Below, in pieces: positions 24,443 through 32,952 of a stretch of DNA of 64,000 nucleotides. Numbering within the stretch: position 1 is the stretch's first letter; each line of letters starts with the position of its first letter. The notes under the pieces are model-generated. The model saw only the letters and a list, made by a program, of their open reading frames with translations, searched no databases and had not been told where the DNA came from. Source of the DNA: Kiloniellales bacterium (GTDB taxonomy: Bacteria > Pseudomonadota > Alphaproteobacteria > Kiloniellales > JAKSBE01); NCBI GenBank assembly GCA_030066685.1, contig JASJBF010000034.1, forward strand, positions 62,001 to 126,000, given 5' to 3'. The position numbers were made by a program, and so were the translations under genes.

Positions 24443-26128
24443 ATGTTCAGCCGACGTGACTTCCTGATCCTGGCCGCGACCACCGCGGCGTTGACGGGGG
24501 CCAAGGGCCGCCTGGCCCGGGTTGCCGCCCAGCAGGCGATTACCCAGGAGGATCTGCTGTCCTTCGACTCCCTGGGCCAAGTCACGCTTCTGCATTTCAC
24601 CGACCTTCACGCCCAGCTCCGGCCGATCTACTTTCGCGAGCCCTCGGTCAACCTGGGGGTCGGCGAGGTCAAGGGCTTGCCGCCGCACGTCACCGGCCAG
24701 AGCTTCCTAGAAGCCCACGGCATCGCTGCCAAGTCTGCCGAGGCCTACATGCTGACCGACCAGGACTTCGAAGCCCTGGCCCGCAGCTACGGCCGAGTCG
24801 GCGGCCTCGATCGCATGGCCAGCCTGGTCAAAGCGATCCGGGCAGCGCGGCCGGACAAGACCCTGCTGCTCGACGGCGGCGACACCTGGCAGGGCTCCTA
24901 CACCTCGCTGGTCACGGACGGCGCCGACATGGTCAAGGCCATGAACGCCCTGGGCGTCGAAGCCATGACCGCGCACTGGGAGTTCACCTACGGCAGCGAT
25001 CGGGTCCAGGAGCTGATCGAGGAGCTGGCCTTCCCCTTCCTGGCGGGCAACGTCGTCGACACGGACTGGGAGGAGCCGGTCTTCTCTCCGACTCAGTTCT
25101 TCGAGCGCGGCGGCATCAAGGTCGCGGTGATCGGCCAAGCCTTCCCCTACACGCCGGTGGCCAACCCACGCTACAAGATCCCGACCTGGTCCTTCGGCAT
25201 CCGCGAGAAGGAAGTCCAGGGCCACGTCGAGAACGCCCGCGCCGAGGGCGCCGAATTGGTGGTCCTTCTCAGCCACAACGGCTTTGACGTTGACCGCAAG
25301 CTGGCCGGCCGGGTCGAGGGCATAGACGTAGTTCTGACCGGCCACACCCACGACGCACTGCCTCGGGTGGAGACCGTCGGCAAGACCCTGCTGGTCGCCT
25401 CGGGCAGCCACGGCAAGTTCCTGTCGCGCCTTGACCTCAAGGTCGAGGGCGGCCAGGTGGCCGACCACCGCTATCGCCTTATCCCGGTCCTCAGCGACGC
25501 CATCGAGCCGGACCCCGAGATGACCGCGGTGATCGAGGAGATCCGCAAGCCCCACGAGACGGAGCTGCGCCGCGTCCTGGGCCGGACCGAAAGCCTGCTC
25601 TACCGCCGCGGCAACTTCAACGGCACCTTCGACGACCTGATCTGCCAGGCCCTGCTGGAGGAGCGCGACGCCGAGATCGCGCTCTCGCCCGGCTTCCGCT
25701 GGGGCGCCTCGCTGCTGCCCGGCCAGGAGATCACGGTCGAGGACGTCTACAATATGACGGCCATCACCTATCCCAACGCCTACCGCAGCGAGATGTCCGG
25801 CCAGATGCTCAAGGACATCCTCGAGGACGTGGCCGACAACCTCTTCAACCCCGATCCCTACTACCAGCAGGGCGGCGACATGGTGCGGGTCGGAGGCCTC
25901 GCCTACACCATCGACGTCCAGAAGCCGATCGGCAGCCGGATCAGCGACATGACCCTTGCTAAGGACGGCATCCCGATCGATCCGGCGCGGAGCTACGTCG
26001 TCGCCGGCTGGGCCTCGGTCAACGAGGGCACCGAGGGCCCGCCGATCTACGACCTCGTCGCGCGCTACATCGAGAAGAAAAAGAGCGTCGTGGTGCCGGA
26101 AAACCGGAGCATCCGCGTCGTCTCATGA
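24443..26128 (+). CDS. soxB: SoxB, dimanganese thiosulfohydrolase
   Basis: SoxB hydrolyses the sulfonate off SoxY-bound thiosulfate in the periplasm. The 561-residue protein starts with a Tat-like signal (SRRDFLILAATTAALTG). It carries the metallophosphoesterase motifs TDLHAQLRP, DGGDTWQGSYT, LLSHNGFDVD and TGHTHDALP, which supply the two-metal ligands. The C-terminal 5'-nucleotidase domain contains RRGNFNGTFDDL and SPGFRWG. Length is typical. It overlaps the next gene by 4 bp, so soxB and soxV are co-translated. Confidence 0.96.
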   Translation: MFSRRDFLILAATTAALTGAKGRLARVAAQQAITQEDLLSFDSLGQVTLLHFTDLHAQLRPIYFREPSVNLGVGEVKGLPPHVTGQSFLEAHGIAAKSAEAYMLTDQDFEALARSYGRVGGLDRMASLVKAIRAARPDKTLLLDGGDTWQGSYTSLVTDGADMVKAMNALGVEAMTAHWEFTYGSDRVQELIEELAFPFLAGNVVDTDWEEPVFSPTQFFERGGIKVAVIGQAFPYTPVANPRYKIPTWSFGIREKEVQGHVENARAEGAELVVLLSHNGFDVDRKLAGRVEGIDVVLTGHTHDALPRVETVGKTLLVASGSHGKFLSRLDLKVEGGQVADHRYRLIPVLSDAIEPDPEMTAVIEEIRKPHETELRRVLGRTESLLYRRGNFNGTFDDLICQALLEERDAEIALSPGFRWGASLLPGQEITVEDVYNMTAITYPNAYRSEMSGQMLKDILEDVADNLFNPDPYYQQGGDMVRVGGLAYTIDVQKPIGSRISDMTLAKDGIPIDPARSYVVAGWASVNEGTEGPPIYDLVARYIEKKKSVVVPENRSIRVVS

Positions 26129-26865
26129 CCGGGATGGAGGTCTCCACCCTCGCCGCGGTCGGGGCGGGGATCCTCAGCTTCCTAAGCCCCTGCGTCCTGC
26201 CGCTGGTGATTCCCTACCTGGCCTTCCTCGGCGGGGTGACTCTGCAGGAAAGCGATTCCGAGTCTTCGAGTTGGACGATCCTGCGCCGCGTCCTGCCCTC
26301 GGCGCTCGCCTTCGTGCTCGGCTTCTCCACGGTCTTTATCGCCATGGGCGCGACGGCCTCGGCACTCAGCGGTCTGATCGCGCGCTACATCCACGTCCTC
26401 GCGCCGGTTGCCGGCGTGGTGATCATCGTGCTCGGATTACACTTCCTGGGCGCCTTCCGGATCATGGCGCTGTTCCGCGAGGCCCGCTTCCACATCGAGT
26501 CGCGGCCGGCGGGATTGCTCGGCGCCTACGTGATCGGCCTGGCCTTCGCCTTCGGCTGGACCCCTTGCGTCGGGCCGATCCTGGCCGCGATCCTGATGGT
26601 CGCCGGCAGCGAGGATTCCATGACCTACGGCGCCTCGCTCCTCGGCGCCTACGCGCTTGGCCTGGGCGTCCCTTTCCTCCTCGCGGCGGTCGCCGTGCAG
26701 CCCTTCATGGCCTTCCTCAAGCGCTTCCGCCGCCATTTGGGCAAGGTCGAGAAGGCCATGGGCGGCCTGCTGGTCGCGACCGGGCTGCTCTTTGTCACCG
26801 GCTCGATGTCCGACATCGCCTACTGGCTGCTGGAGACCTTTCCCGCCCTCGGCCGCATCGGCTGA
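26125..26865 (+). CDS. soxV: CcdA/SoxV-like membrane thiol transporter
   Basis: A 246-residue, six-helix membrane protein of the CcdA/DsbD family that moves electrons from cytoplasmic thioredoxin to the periplasm. The two redox cysteines lie in LSFLSPCVLPLVIPY and FGWTPCVGPILA, at the start of the two homologous halves. Its ATGA start overlaps the soxB stop. In Sox systems this protein is called SoxV and supplies reductant to SoxW/SoxS, both of which are encoded nearby. Confidence 0.92.
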   Translation: MTGMEVSTLAAVGAGILSFLSPCVLPLVIPYLAFLGGVTLQESDSESSSWTILRRVLPSALAFVLGFSTVFIAMGATASALSGLIARYIHVLAPVAGVVIIVLGLHFLGAFRIMALFREARFHIESRPAGLLGAYVIGLAFAFGWTPCVGPILAAILMVAGSEDSMTYGASLLGAYALGLGVPFLLAAVAVQPFMAFLKRFRRHLGKVEKAMGGLLVATGLLFVTGSMSDIAYWLLETFPALGRIG

Positions 26866-26875
26866 CGCCCGCGGC

Positions 26876-27337
26876 TCAGGGATGCACGTAGGTCCAGCCG
26901 GAGAGCTGGCGCTCGACGATCTCGGCGACCCCGGCCTGGACGTAGTCGACTCCCTCGATCAGCTCCTCGGGGTTGTGCTTGGTCGCCTCCAGGGTGTTGC
27001 CGCAGCCGATGAACTGAACGTTGTACTTGAGCAGGCTCTCGACCCGCTCGCGCACCGGCGAGGTCTCCTTGTAGAGTGCGGTCATGCCCGGTCCGAAGAC
27101 CACGATGGCGACCTCGACGTTGTCCATGCCGTAGAACTTCTGCATGTTGACCGCGTTGTAGAGCGTGTCGTTGATCTTGCGCGTGTCGTCGGTCGAGATC
27201 TGCAGCAGGATTTTCCGCGGCGCGTCGAAGTCCGGCGGCGGATCGGCGATCTCGGTCTCAAGCTGACCGGCGGCGAGCGGCGGCGCCGCGGCCAGGCCAA
27301 GGCCGAGCAGCAGGCCGGCAAGCAACCTTCTGGTCAT
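26876..27337 (-). CDS. Exported DsrE-like protein
   Basis: A 153-residue protein of the DsrE/DsrF sulfur-relay fold with a signal peptide (RRLLAGLLLGLGLAAAPPLAAG). This is unusual because most DsrE-like proteins are cytoplasmic. Fold marks are RKILLQISTDD at the start of the domain, VEVAIVVFGPGM and the conserved cysteine in FIGCGNTLEATK. A similar exported protein lies at 34587-35027 in the same island. It is convergent with soxV, with only 10 bp between them. Possible roles are periplasmic sulfane-sulfur carriage or delivery; this is inference. Confidence 0.85.
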   Translation of the reverse strand: MTRRLLAGLLLGLGLAAAPPLAAGQLETEIADPPPDFDAPRKILLQISTDDTRKINDTLYNAVNMQKFYGMDNVEVAIVVFGPGMTALYKETSPVRERVESLLKYNVQFIGCGNTLEATKHNPEELIEGVDYVQAGVAEIVERQLSGWTYVHP

Positions 27338-27347
27338 ATCTCCCTCC

Positions 27348-28073
27348 TCATCCGAACTGCAGCCAGAGCATGCGGTCGAAGGAGCGGATCTCGCGCAGGA
27401 TCGAGATCACCGCCTCCCCGTCCCCGGCGTCGATCACGGCCCACATGCGTCCCAGGGACTCCAGGGTGCCGCCCATGATCCGCTTGAACTCTGGCGCCGC
27501 CGCGATATCCGCCGGCGCCTGCTCGGCGCAGCGGCGGTAGAGATAGGCGGTGACCGCGGTCTTCGCCCTGAGGTCGTTGACCTGGTCCGGCACGCCGAAA
27601 TCCGGCGGCGCCTTCCGGAAGACCCAGAGCGCGTCCATGGCGGCGTTGGCCTCGTCGATGCAATCCGAGAAGACCCGCACCTGATTGCGCGCCCGCAGCG
27701 CCGCCAGCGCCGGGCGGATCGGCGCCAGCGCCTCCGCGGCCGGCTCCGCCAATCCTTCGCCGGTCGCCGAGGCCGCCTTTTCCAGGCGTGCCGCGACGTC
27801 GTCCAGCAGGCCCGGCCAGGCGTCGTCCTCCCCGAATGCGTCCGGCGGCGCCTCGCGGAACGGCAGGACCTCGGCGGTCCAGAGGGCGGCGGCCTGCTGC
27901 AGCTCGATGTTGGCCACCGCCGGGTTGCCGGTCCGCAGGTAGAAGACCGCGCCGCGGTAGTGCGTGTAGGCCTTGGCGACCGCGGCGTTGAAGCGCGCCA
28001 GTTCGCCCGCTCCGGCCGGAGCGGCGATCGCGACCATCAGGAGGCCGAGAAAGATCAAGCGTCGAGCGGACAT
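27348..28073 (-). CDS. Exported protein of unknown function
   Basis: A 241-residue protein with a clear signal peptide (RRLIFLGLLMVAIAAPAGAG) and an almost entirely helical, alanine-rich mature part. Two cysteines (VFSDCIDEAN and YRRCAEQAP) are present, but no haem motif. I do not recognise a family. It lies 10 bp upstream of the exported DsrE-like gene and 22 bp downstream of the fused membrane/spermidine-synthase-like gene, so it probably belongs to one sulfur-linked operon. A redox or scaffold role in the periplasm is a guess. Confidence 0.8.
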   Translation of the reverse strand: MSARRLIFLGLLMVAIAAPAGAGELARFNAAVAKAYTHYRGAVFYLRTGNPAVANIELQQAAALWTAEVLPFREAPPDAFGEDDAWPGLLDDVAARLEKAASATGEGLAEPAAEALAPIRPALAALRARNQVRVFSDCIDEANAAMDALWVFRKAPPDFGVPDQVNDLRAKTAVTAYLYRRCAEQAPADIAAAPEFKRIMGGTLESLGRMWAVIDAGDGEAVISILREIRSFDRMLWLQFG

Positions 28074-28095
28074 CGGGCACCTCCCGGAAAGGGGC

Positions 28096-29721
28096 TCAGG
28101 GATCCTCGGCCAGGACCGGCAGCATCAGGCGGTCGACCGGGGCGAAGTCGTCGGTCAGAAGCGGCACCCCCGCCGCCGCGATTCGGCGCTGGAGGTCTTC
28201 CGCGGGCCAGCGCCGCCAGCGCGGTCCCTCCGGGCCCACAGCGGCCAAGCGATCCCGGCCGCTGCCGAGCCGGCCGGCGACGACCAAGTAGGTGACCCGG
28301 CCGCCGCCGAGCTGGTCCTCGTCAACCCAAACCTCGACCTGCTCGAAGACCTCGGCCAAGGTCCGGACGCTGGCCAGCAGGAAGAGCGGGCGCCGTGCGC
28401 CGTCGACCACGTTGAGGGCGTAGAAGCCGTCCGGCTTCAGGCGGGATTCGAGCAACCGGGCAAACTCCAGGGTGGTCAGGTGCTGCGGCACCGAGATGTC
28501 GTGAAAGGCGTCGCCGACGATGACGTCGAAGGCCGTTGCCTCCGGCATCGCGGCGAGCGCCCTGCGCGCGTCCCGGTGGGTGACCTCGACGTTGCCGCGC
28601 ACGCGGTCCCACAGAGCGCTGCGGGCAACCGCGGTCACTGCCGGGTCGATCTCGGAAACCAGAAGCCTGGCCTCGGGATAGCGCGCCGACCAGGCCCGCG
28701 GCAGGGAGTTGGCGCCGCCGCCGATGAAAAAGGCCGTGAAGTCCTCGGGCGGTCCGAGCCGCAGGGTCAGGAGCCGGTCGGTCAGCGCCAGGTAGGAGGA
28801 GTGCAGCCGCAGCGGATCCTCGCGGTCGTTGATGCCGTGGCCGAGGTGATCGAGGACCATGGCCGCCGCCGGGCGGCCGATCTCGGCGGTCAGGTCGACG
28901 ACCCGGATGCAGTAGTAGTCGCTCTCGACCAGGCAGGGGCTGGTGAAGGCTTGGGTTCGAGCGCCGCCCCCGAGCGCGGCGGCCAGTGCCAGACCCAGGG
29001 CCGCGGCCGCACCCCAGGCCCGGCGCCCGGCCGGGCGCGCGGCGCAGCCGAAGCCCAGCGCCATAGTCAGATAGGCGGCCGCGACGGCGAGCACCGAGCC
29101 GACCGAGCCGATCCAGGAGATCAGCACGTAGCCCGCCGCCAGGGTCCCGGCGATGCTGCCGATGGCACCGACGGCGAACATCTGGCCGATGGCCTGCCCC
29201 GGCGCCCGCGGCAGTGCGTCAACCGCCAGCTTGGTCAGGATCGGCGACAACGTGCCGACAAAGAGGCTGGGCAGCAGGAAGAGTGCCGAGGTCAGCAGGA
29301 CGATCGCGGTGATGGGGTGCAGCCCCGCGGAGAGCACCAGGGGCGAGACCAGCCGGATCAGCGGCAGGCAGGCGGCCGTCGTGACCGCCGCCAGGCCCAG
29401 CAGCCAGGCGAGCTGCCAGCGCGCCTCGCGGTCGTCGCGGGTCGCCAGGCGGCCGCCGACCCAATGCCCGATCGAGAAGCCGGCCAGCACCACGGCGATG
29501 ACCGCGGTCCAGGTGTAGAGCGACATGCCGACGTAGGGCGCGATCATGCGCCCGGCAACGATCTCCAGGATCAGGCCGCCCGCCGAGCTGACGAAGAGCA
29601 CGCCGGCGTAGAGCAGCCGCCGGCCGCCGGCGCCGACCTCCGCCCGAGGCCCTTGCAGGGCCATGGGCGCCCCGGCCTCGATCGGCTCTTCGCCGCCCTC
29701 CAGCTTCACTTCGCCTGCCAT
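28096..29721 (-). CDS. Fused membrane transporter-like/spermidine synthase-like protein
   Basis: About 541 residues from the ATG at 29721. The N-terminal half has six to eight hydrophobic helices (YAGVLFVSSAGGLILEIVAGR, VIAVVLAGFSIGHWVGG, LFLLPSLFVGTLSPILTK). The C-terminal half is a class I methyltransferase fold like spermidine synthase (HLGHGINDRED, FFIGGGANSLPRAW, VSEIDPAVTAVAR, FDVIVGDAFHD). These fused proteins are widespread but their substrate is unknown. Spermidine synthases usually show a D-x-x-x-L/D-x-G pattern that is only partly kept here. It sits inside the sox island, divergent from soxW. An earlier TTG at 29754 is less likely. Confidence 0.85.
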   Translation of the reverse strand: MAGEVKLEGGEEPIEAGAPMALQGPRAEVGAGGRRLLYAGVLFVSSAGGLILEIVAGRMIAPYVGMSLYTWTAVIAVVLAGFSIGHWVGGRLATRDDREARWQLAWLLGLAAVTTAACLPLIRLVSPLVLSAGLHPITAIVLLTSALFLLPSLFVGTLSPILTKLAVDALPRAPGQAIGQMFAVGAIGSIAGTLAAGYVLISWIGSVGSVLAVAAAYLTMALGFGCAARPAGRRAWGAAAALGLALAAALGGGARTQAFTSPCLVESDYYCIRVVDLTAEIGRPAAAMVLDHLGHGINDREDPLRLHSSYLALTDRLLTLRLGPPEDFTAFFIGGGANSLPRAWSARYPEARLLVSEIDPAVTAVARSALWDRVRGNVEVTHRDARRALAAMPEATAFDVIVGDAFHDISVPQHLTTLEFARLLESRLKPDGFYALNVVDGARRPLFLLASVRTLAEVFEQVEVWVDEDQLGGGRVTYLVVAGRLGSGRDRLAAVGPEGPRWRRWPAEDLQRRIAAAGVPLLTDDFAPVDRLMLPVLAEDP

Positions 29722-29756
29722 CTCTGCCCCATGCGGCCCAGAAACCGCGTGCAATT

Positions 29757-29780
29757 ACATATTCACACTATAGAATGTGT
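29757..29780. promoter_or_regulatory. Candidate SoxR operator upstream of soxW
   Basis: ACATATTC, an 8-base spacer and GAATGTGT form an imperfect dyad (seven of eight bases) in an AT-rich pocket between the divergent soxW and fused transporter genes. The half-site word recurs in front of soxC. Confidence 0.45.
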
Positions 29781-29829
29781 TCGCCCGAAAGGACAGCTTG
29801 CAGGCCAGATTTCGATGCGGAGGGGTGCC

Positions 29830-30429
29830 ATGATGCTGACGCGGCGACGGCTGGTGCAGACGACCTTGGGTACGGCGGCTGGCGCCGCCCTGCTGCGGCC
29901 CTGGCAGCGGGCCCTAGGCGAGACCGAGGAGCCGCGCCTCAACGACGACGGGCTCTACGAGCAGCCCTTCTTCGTGCAATCCTTCCTCGACTTGGCCGAG
30001 GACCTCGAGACCGCGGCGGACGCCGGCAAGCGATTTGCGGTGATGTGGGAGCTGAAGGGCTGCCCCTACTGCAAGGAAACCCACCTGGTCAACTTCGCCG
30101 ACCCGGAGATCCGCAGCTTCGTCAGCGGCAACTTCGACATCCTTCAGCTCAACCTGGTCGGCGCGCGCGAGGTCGTCGACTTCGATGGCGAGGCGCTGGA
30201 GGAACGTGCGTTAGCTCGCAAGTGGGGCATCCGTTTTACCCCGACCACGATGTTCTTCCCGAATGACCCGGAGGCGGTTGCCGGCCGCCCAGGCCAGACG
30301 GCCGAGGTCGCGCGCATGCCCGGGTACTTCCGGCCGCTGCACTTCCTCGCGATGTACCGCTTCGTCCAGGAAAGGGCCTACGAGACGACCAGCTTCAACG
30401 CCTATCTGCAGCGGGCATCCGGCGGCTGA
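29830..30429 (+). CDS. soxW: SoxW-like periplasmic thioredoxin
   Basis: A 199-residue thioredoxin-fold protein with a Tat-like signal (LTRRRLVQTTLGTAAGAALL). The redox motif is CPYC in MWELKGCPYCKETHLVNF, and the later segment FTPTTMFFPND matches the family cis-proline region. A GGAGG site lies six bases before the ATG at 29830; earlier in-frame ATGs do not have one. In sox clusters SoxW receives electrons from SoxV and keeps the SoxYZ cysteine reduced. Confidence 0.86.
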   Translation: MMLTRRRLVQTTLGTAAGAALLRPWQRALGETEEPRLNDDGLYEQPFFVQSFLDLAEDLETAADAGKRFAVMWELKGCPYCKETHLVNFADPEIRSFVSGNFDILQLNLVGAREVVDFDGEALEERALARKWGIRFTPTTMFFPNDPEAVAGRPGQTAEVARMPGYFRPLHFLAMYRFVQERAYETTSFNAYLQRASGG

Positions 30430-30486
30430 AGGGCACGGCAAGACGCCGGGCCCGAGGGGCCCTCGGGCGCCATCTCCCCTGTCCAA

Positions 30487-30521
30487 ACATATTCGATTAT
30501 GATAAAATATCTGGAATGAAT
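30487..30521. promoter_or_regulatory. Candidate SoxR operator/promoter upstream of soxC
   Basis: ACATATTC at 30487-30494 is followed by an AT-rich stretch and GAATGAAT. The same half-site is seen before soxW, and this lies 70-110 bases ahead of soxC. It is a plausible operator, not a proven one. Confidence 0.4.
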
Positions 30522-30593
30522 GAGTTGGGCTGTCCGGCGCTTGCGGGCGGCCGATGACAGACCCCCGATGGAGAGTCCCAAGGAGCCTGTTGC

Positions 30594-31889
30594 ATGACTG
30601 ACCGAAAGCCGAAAGCGTCCAGGCTTCCGGCCTCGCCCGAGCGGCGACGTTTCCTGCTGGCCGGCGCCGCCGGTGGCGGTCTCGCCTCGGCCGGCGCCTT
30701 GGTCGGCGCGGCCGCGGCCGCCAGCAACCCCGAGAATCTGCCGCCTAACGTCGCCGACTGGTCGCGCTACCTGGGCAGCGGTGTCGACGCCCAGCCCTAT
30801 GGCGTGCCTTCGGAGCACGAGGCGCACGTGATCCGGCGCAACGTCCCCTGGCTCACCGCGACCCCGGAATCCTCGGTCAACTTCACGCCCTTGCACGAGT
30901 TGGACGGCTTCGTCACCCCCAACGGCCTCTGCTTCGAGCGGCATCACGGCGGCGTCGCCGAGATCGACCCGGCGGACCACCGATTGATGATCCACGGCCT
31001 GGTCGAGAAGCCGCTGATCTTCACGATGGCGGACATCAAACGCTTCCCCCAGGAGAACCGCTTCCACTTCCTGGAGTGCGCCGCGAACGGCGGCATGGAG
31101 TGGCGCGGCGCGCAGCTCAATGGGGTGCAGTACACCCACGGCATGGTCCACTGCGTGCAGTACACCGGGGTCCCGCTGAAGCTGCTGCTGCAGGAAGCCG
31201 GCCTTAGGACCAGCGGCACCTGGATCCTGGCCGAGGGCGCGGATTCGGCAGGGATGTCGCGCTCGATCCCGATCGAGAAAGCGCTGGACGATTGCCTGGT
31301 CGCCTATTCCATGAACGGCGAGCGCCTGCGCCCTGAACAGGGCTATCCCCTGCGCTTGGTCGTCCCCGGCTGGGAAGGCAACATGTGGGTCAAGTGGCTG
31401 CGCCGGATCGAGGTCGGCGACGCCGCATGGTACCACCGCGAGGAGACCTCGAAGTACACCGATCTGCTGCCGGACGGACGGGCCTACAAGTTCACCTGGA
31501 CCATGGAGGCCAAGTCGGTGATCACCTCGCCTTGCCCCGAGATGCCGATGACCGACACCGGGGCCCACGTCATCAAGGGCCTGGCCTGGTCGGGCAACGG
31601 CCGGATCAAGCGGGTCGACGTCTCCCTGGACGGCGGCAAGAACTGGCGGACGGCCAGGCTGCACGGCCCGGTGCTGCCGAAGTGCCTGACCCGCTTCACA
31701 CTGGACTGGGTCTGGGACGGCAAGCCAGCCCTGCTGCAGAGCCGCTGCATCGACGAGACCGGCTACGTGCAGCCCGAGATCGCCGCCCTGCAGAAGGTCC
31801 GCGGCGTGAACTCCATCTACCACAACCACGCGATCCAGACGTGGCTGGTGAACGAAAGCGGCGAGGTCGAAAATGTGCGCTTGGGCTAG
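30594..31889 (+). CDS. soxC: SoxC, sulfane dehydrogenase molybdenum subunit
   Basis: A sulfite-oxidase-family molybdoenzyme of 431 residues that, with SoxD, oxidises the sulfane sulfur left on SoxY. A Tat signal is visible (ERRRFLLAGAAGGGLASAG). The molybdenum ligand is probably the cysteine in HFLECAANGGMEWRG (about residue 160), and downstream segments (YPLRLVVPGWEGNMWVKWL, then a dimerisation domain ending IQTWLVN) fit SoxC. AAGGAG stands eight bases before the ATG. It overlaps soxD by 17 bp. Confidence 0.95.
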   Translation: MTDRKPKASRLPASPERRRFLLAGAAGGGLASAGALVGAAAAASNPENLPPNVADWSRYLGSGVDAQPYGVPSEHEAHVIRRNVPWLTATPESSVNFTPLHELDGFVTPNGLCFERHHGGVAEIDPADHRLMIHGLVEKPLIFTMADIKRFPQENRFHFLECAANGGMEWRGAQLNGVQYTHGMVHCVQYTGVPLKLLLQEAGLRTSGTWILAEGADSAGMSRSIPIEKALDDCLVAYSMNGERLRPEQGYPLRLVVPGWEGNMWVKWLRRIEVGDAAWYHREETSKYTDLLPDGRAYKFTWTMEAKSVITSPCPEMPMTDTGAHVIKGLAWSGNGRIKRVDVSLDGGKNWRTARLHGPVLPKCLTRFTLDWVWDGKPALLQSRCIDETGYVQPEIAALQKVRGVNSIYHNHAIQTWLVNESGEVENVRLG

Positions 31890-32532
31890 ACGGCTTGGCG
31901 GCTTCGCCGCCCTCGGACTCGGCGTGGCGCTCGCCGCTTCGGTCGCCTGGGCCGAGCCCGGCGGCTTCGGGCTCGGCCGCGTGGCCACGCCGGAAGAGAT
32001 CGCCGGCTGGGACGTCGACGTCCGCCCCGACGGCACCGGGCTGCCGCCTGGCTCGGGCTCGGTCGAGCAGGGCGAGGCGATCTACCTGGAGCGCTGCGCC
32101 GCCTGCCATGGCGAGTTCGGCGAAGGGGCCGGCCGCTACCCGGTCCTGATGGGCGGCTTCGAAAGCCTTCAAGAGGACCGGCCCGAGAAGACCATCGGCA
32201 GCTACTGGCCCTATGCCAGCACGATCTGGGACTACGTCCAGCGCGCCATGCCCTTCGGCGAGGCCCGCTCGCTGAGCGCCGACGAGACCTACGCGGTGAC
32301 CGCCTTCCTGCTCTACCTCAACGAGGTCGTCGAGGACGACTTCGTGCTCAACCGGGAGAACTTCACCGAGGTGCGACTGCCCAACGAGGACGGCTTCTTC
32401 CTGCGCAACGGTTCCGACCTGCCCAGTGGCGAGGAGCCTTGCATGAAGGACTGCAAGGCCGCGGTTGAGGTCATCGGCCGAGCGCGCACGCTCGACGTGA
32501 CGCCTGAGGACGAGCAGCAGGCGATCGAATAG
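31873..32532 (+). CDS. soxD: SoxD, cytochrome c subunit of sulfane dehydrogenase (short, monohaem)
   Basis: A 219-residue cytochrome c with a signal peptide (LGLGVALAASVAWA) and one haem motif CAACH in LERCAACHGEFGEGAGRYP. The family SoxD start after the signal, FGLGRVATPEEIAGWDVDVRPDG, is well kept. In Paracoccus SoxD has two haems and about 384 residues. Here the second haem domain is absent and the protein ends in a cysteine-bearing tail (EPCMKDCKAAVEV). The stop and downstream spacing look normal, so this is a genuine short form and not a broken gene. Confidence 0.93.
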   Translation: MCAWARRLGGFAALGLGVALAASVAWAEPGGFGLGRVATPEEIAGWDVDVRPDGTGLPPGSGSVEQGEAIYLERCAACHGEFGEGAGRYPVLMGGFESLQEDRPEKTIGSYWPYASTIWDYVQRAMPFGEARSLSADETYAVTAFLLYLNEVVEDDFVLNRENFTEVRLPNEDGFFLRNGSDLPSGEEPCMKDCKAAVEVIGRARTLDVTPEDEQQAIE

Positions 32533-32589
32533 GCTCAAGCGCCTCGGTCGACTCGGATCGGACCTGAGGTTTCGGGGAAAATTCCGGGT

Positions 32590-32952
32590 TCAGTCCGCGG
32601 CGGCCGCCACAAGCTGCTTGGCGCGGCTGCGGGGTTTGTTGCCTGCGCAGTAGATCCGGTAGAGCACGCCGATCACCTCCTCCACGTCGCGGCTCGCTAG
32701 GCTATAGTAGATCGCCTTACCTTCGCGTCGGGTAGTGACCAGGTTTTCCTCGCGCAGCACCGCAAGCTGTTGAGAAAGGGTCGGCTGGCGGATTCCGAGG
32801 CTGGCCTCCAGATCGCTGACGCTGCGCTCACCTTGCGAGAGCAGGCAGAGGATTGTCAAACGGTTCCGATTGGCCAGGGCCTTGAGGAAATCAGCGGCCC
32901 GCTCGGCGTTGTCCGCCAGCGCTTCCATATCCTTCTCCTTGAGATCAGCCAT
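32590..32952 (-). CDS. soxR: SoxR, ArsR-family persulfide-sensing repressor
   Basis: A 120-residue winged-helix repressor of the ArsR family (LKALANRNRLTILCLLSQGERSV, recognition helix around RQPTLSQQLAVLREENLV). Two cysteines, 36 and 102, are 66 residues apart, the same spacing as the Cys41/Cys107 pair of SqrR, which forms a sulfur bridge with reactive sulfane species. It would therefore be released from sox promoters when sulfide or persulfide appears. The gene lies next to soxD, convergent with it. Confidence 0.9.
   Translation of the reverse strand: MADLKEKDMEALADNAERAADFLKALANRNRLTILCLLSQGERSVSDLEASLGIRQPTLSQQLAVLREENLVTTRREGKAIYYSLASRDVEEVIGVLYRIYCAGNKPRSRAKQLVAAAAD

Noticed and set aside
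27973-30429. An 818-residue open frame on the plus strand ending in SoxW
   Set aside because: Only the last 199 residues are real. The upstream part is the antisense shadow of the fused membrane protein gene and has the arginine/aspartate-rich composition of such shadows.
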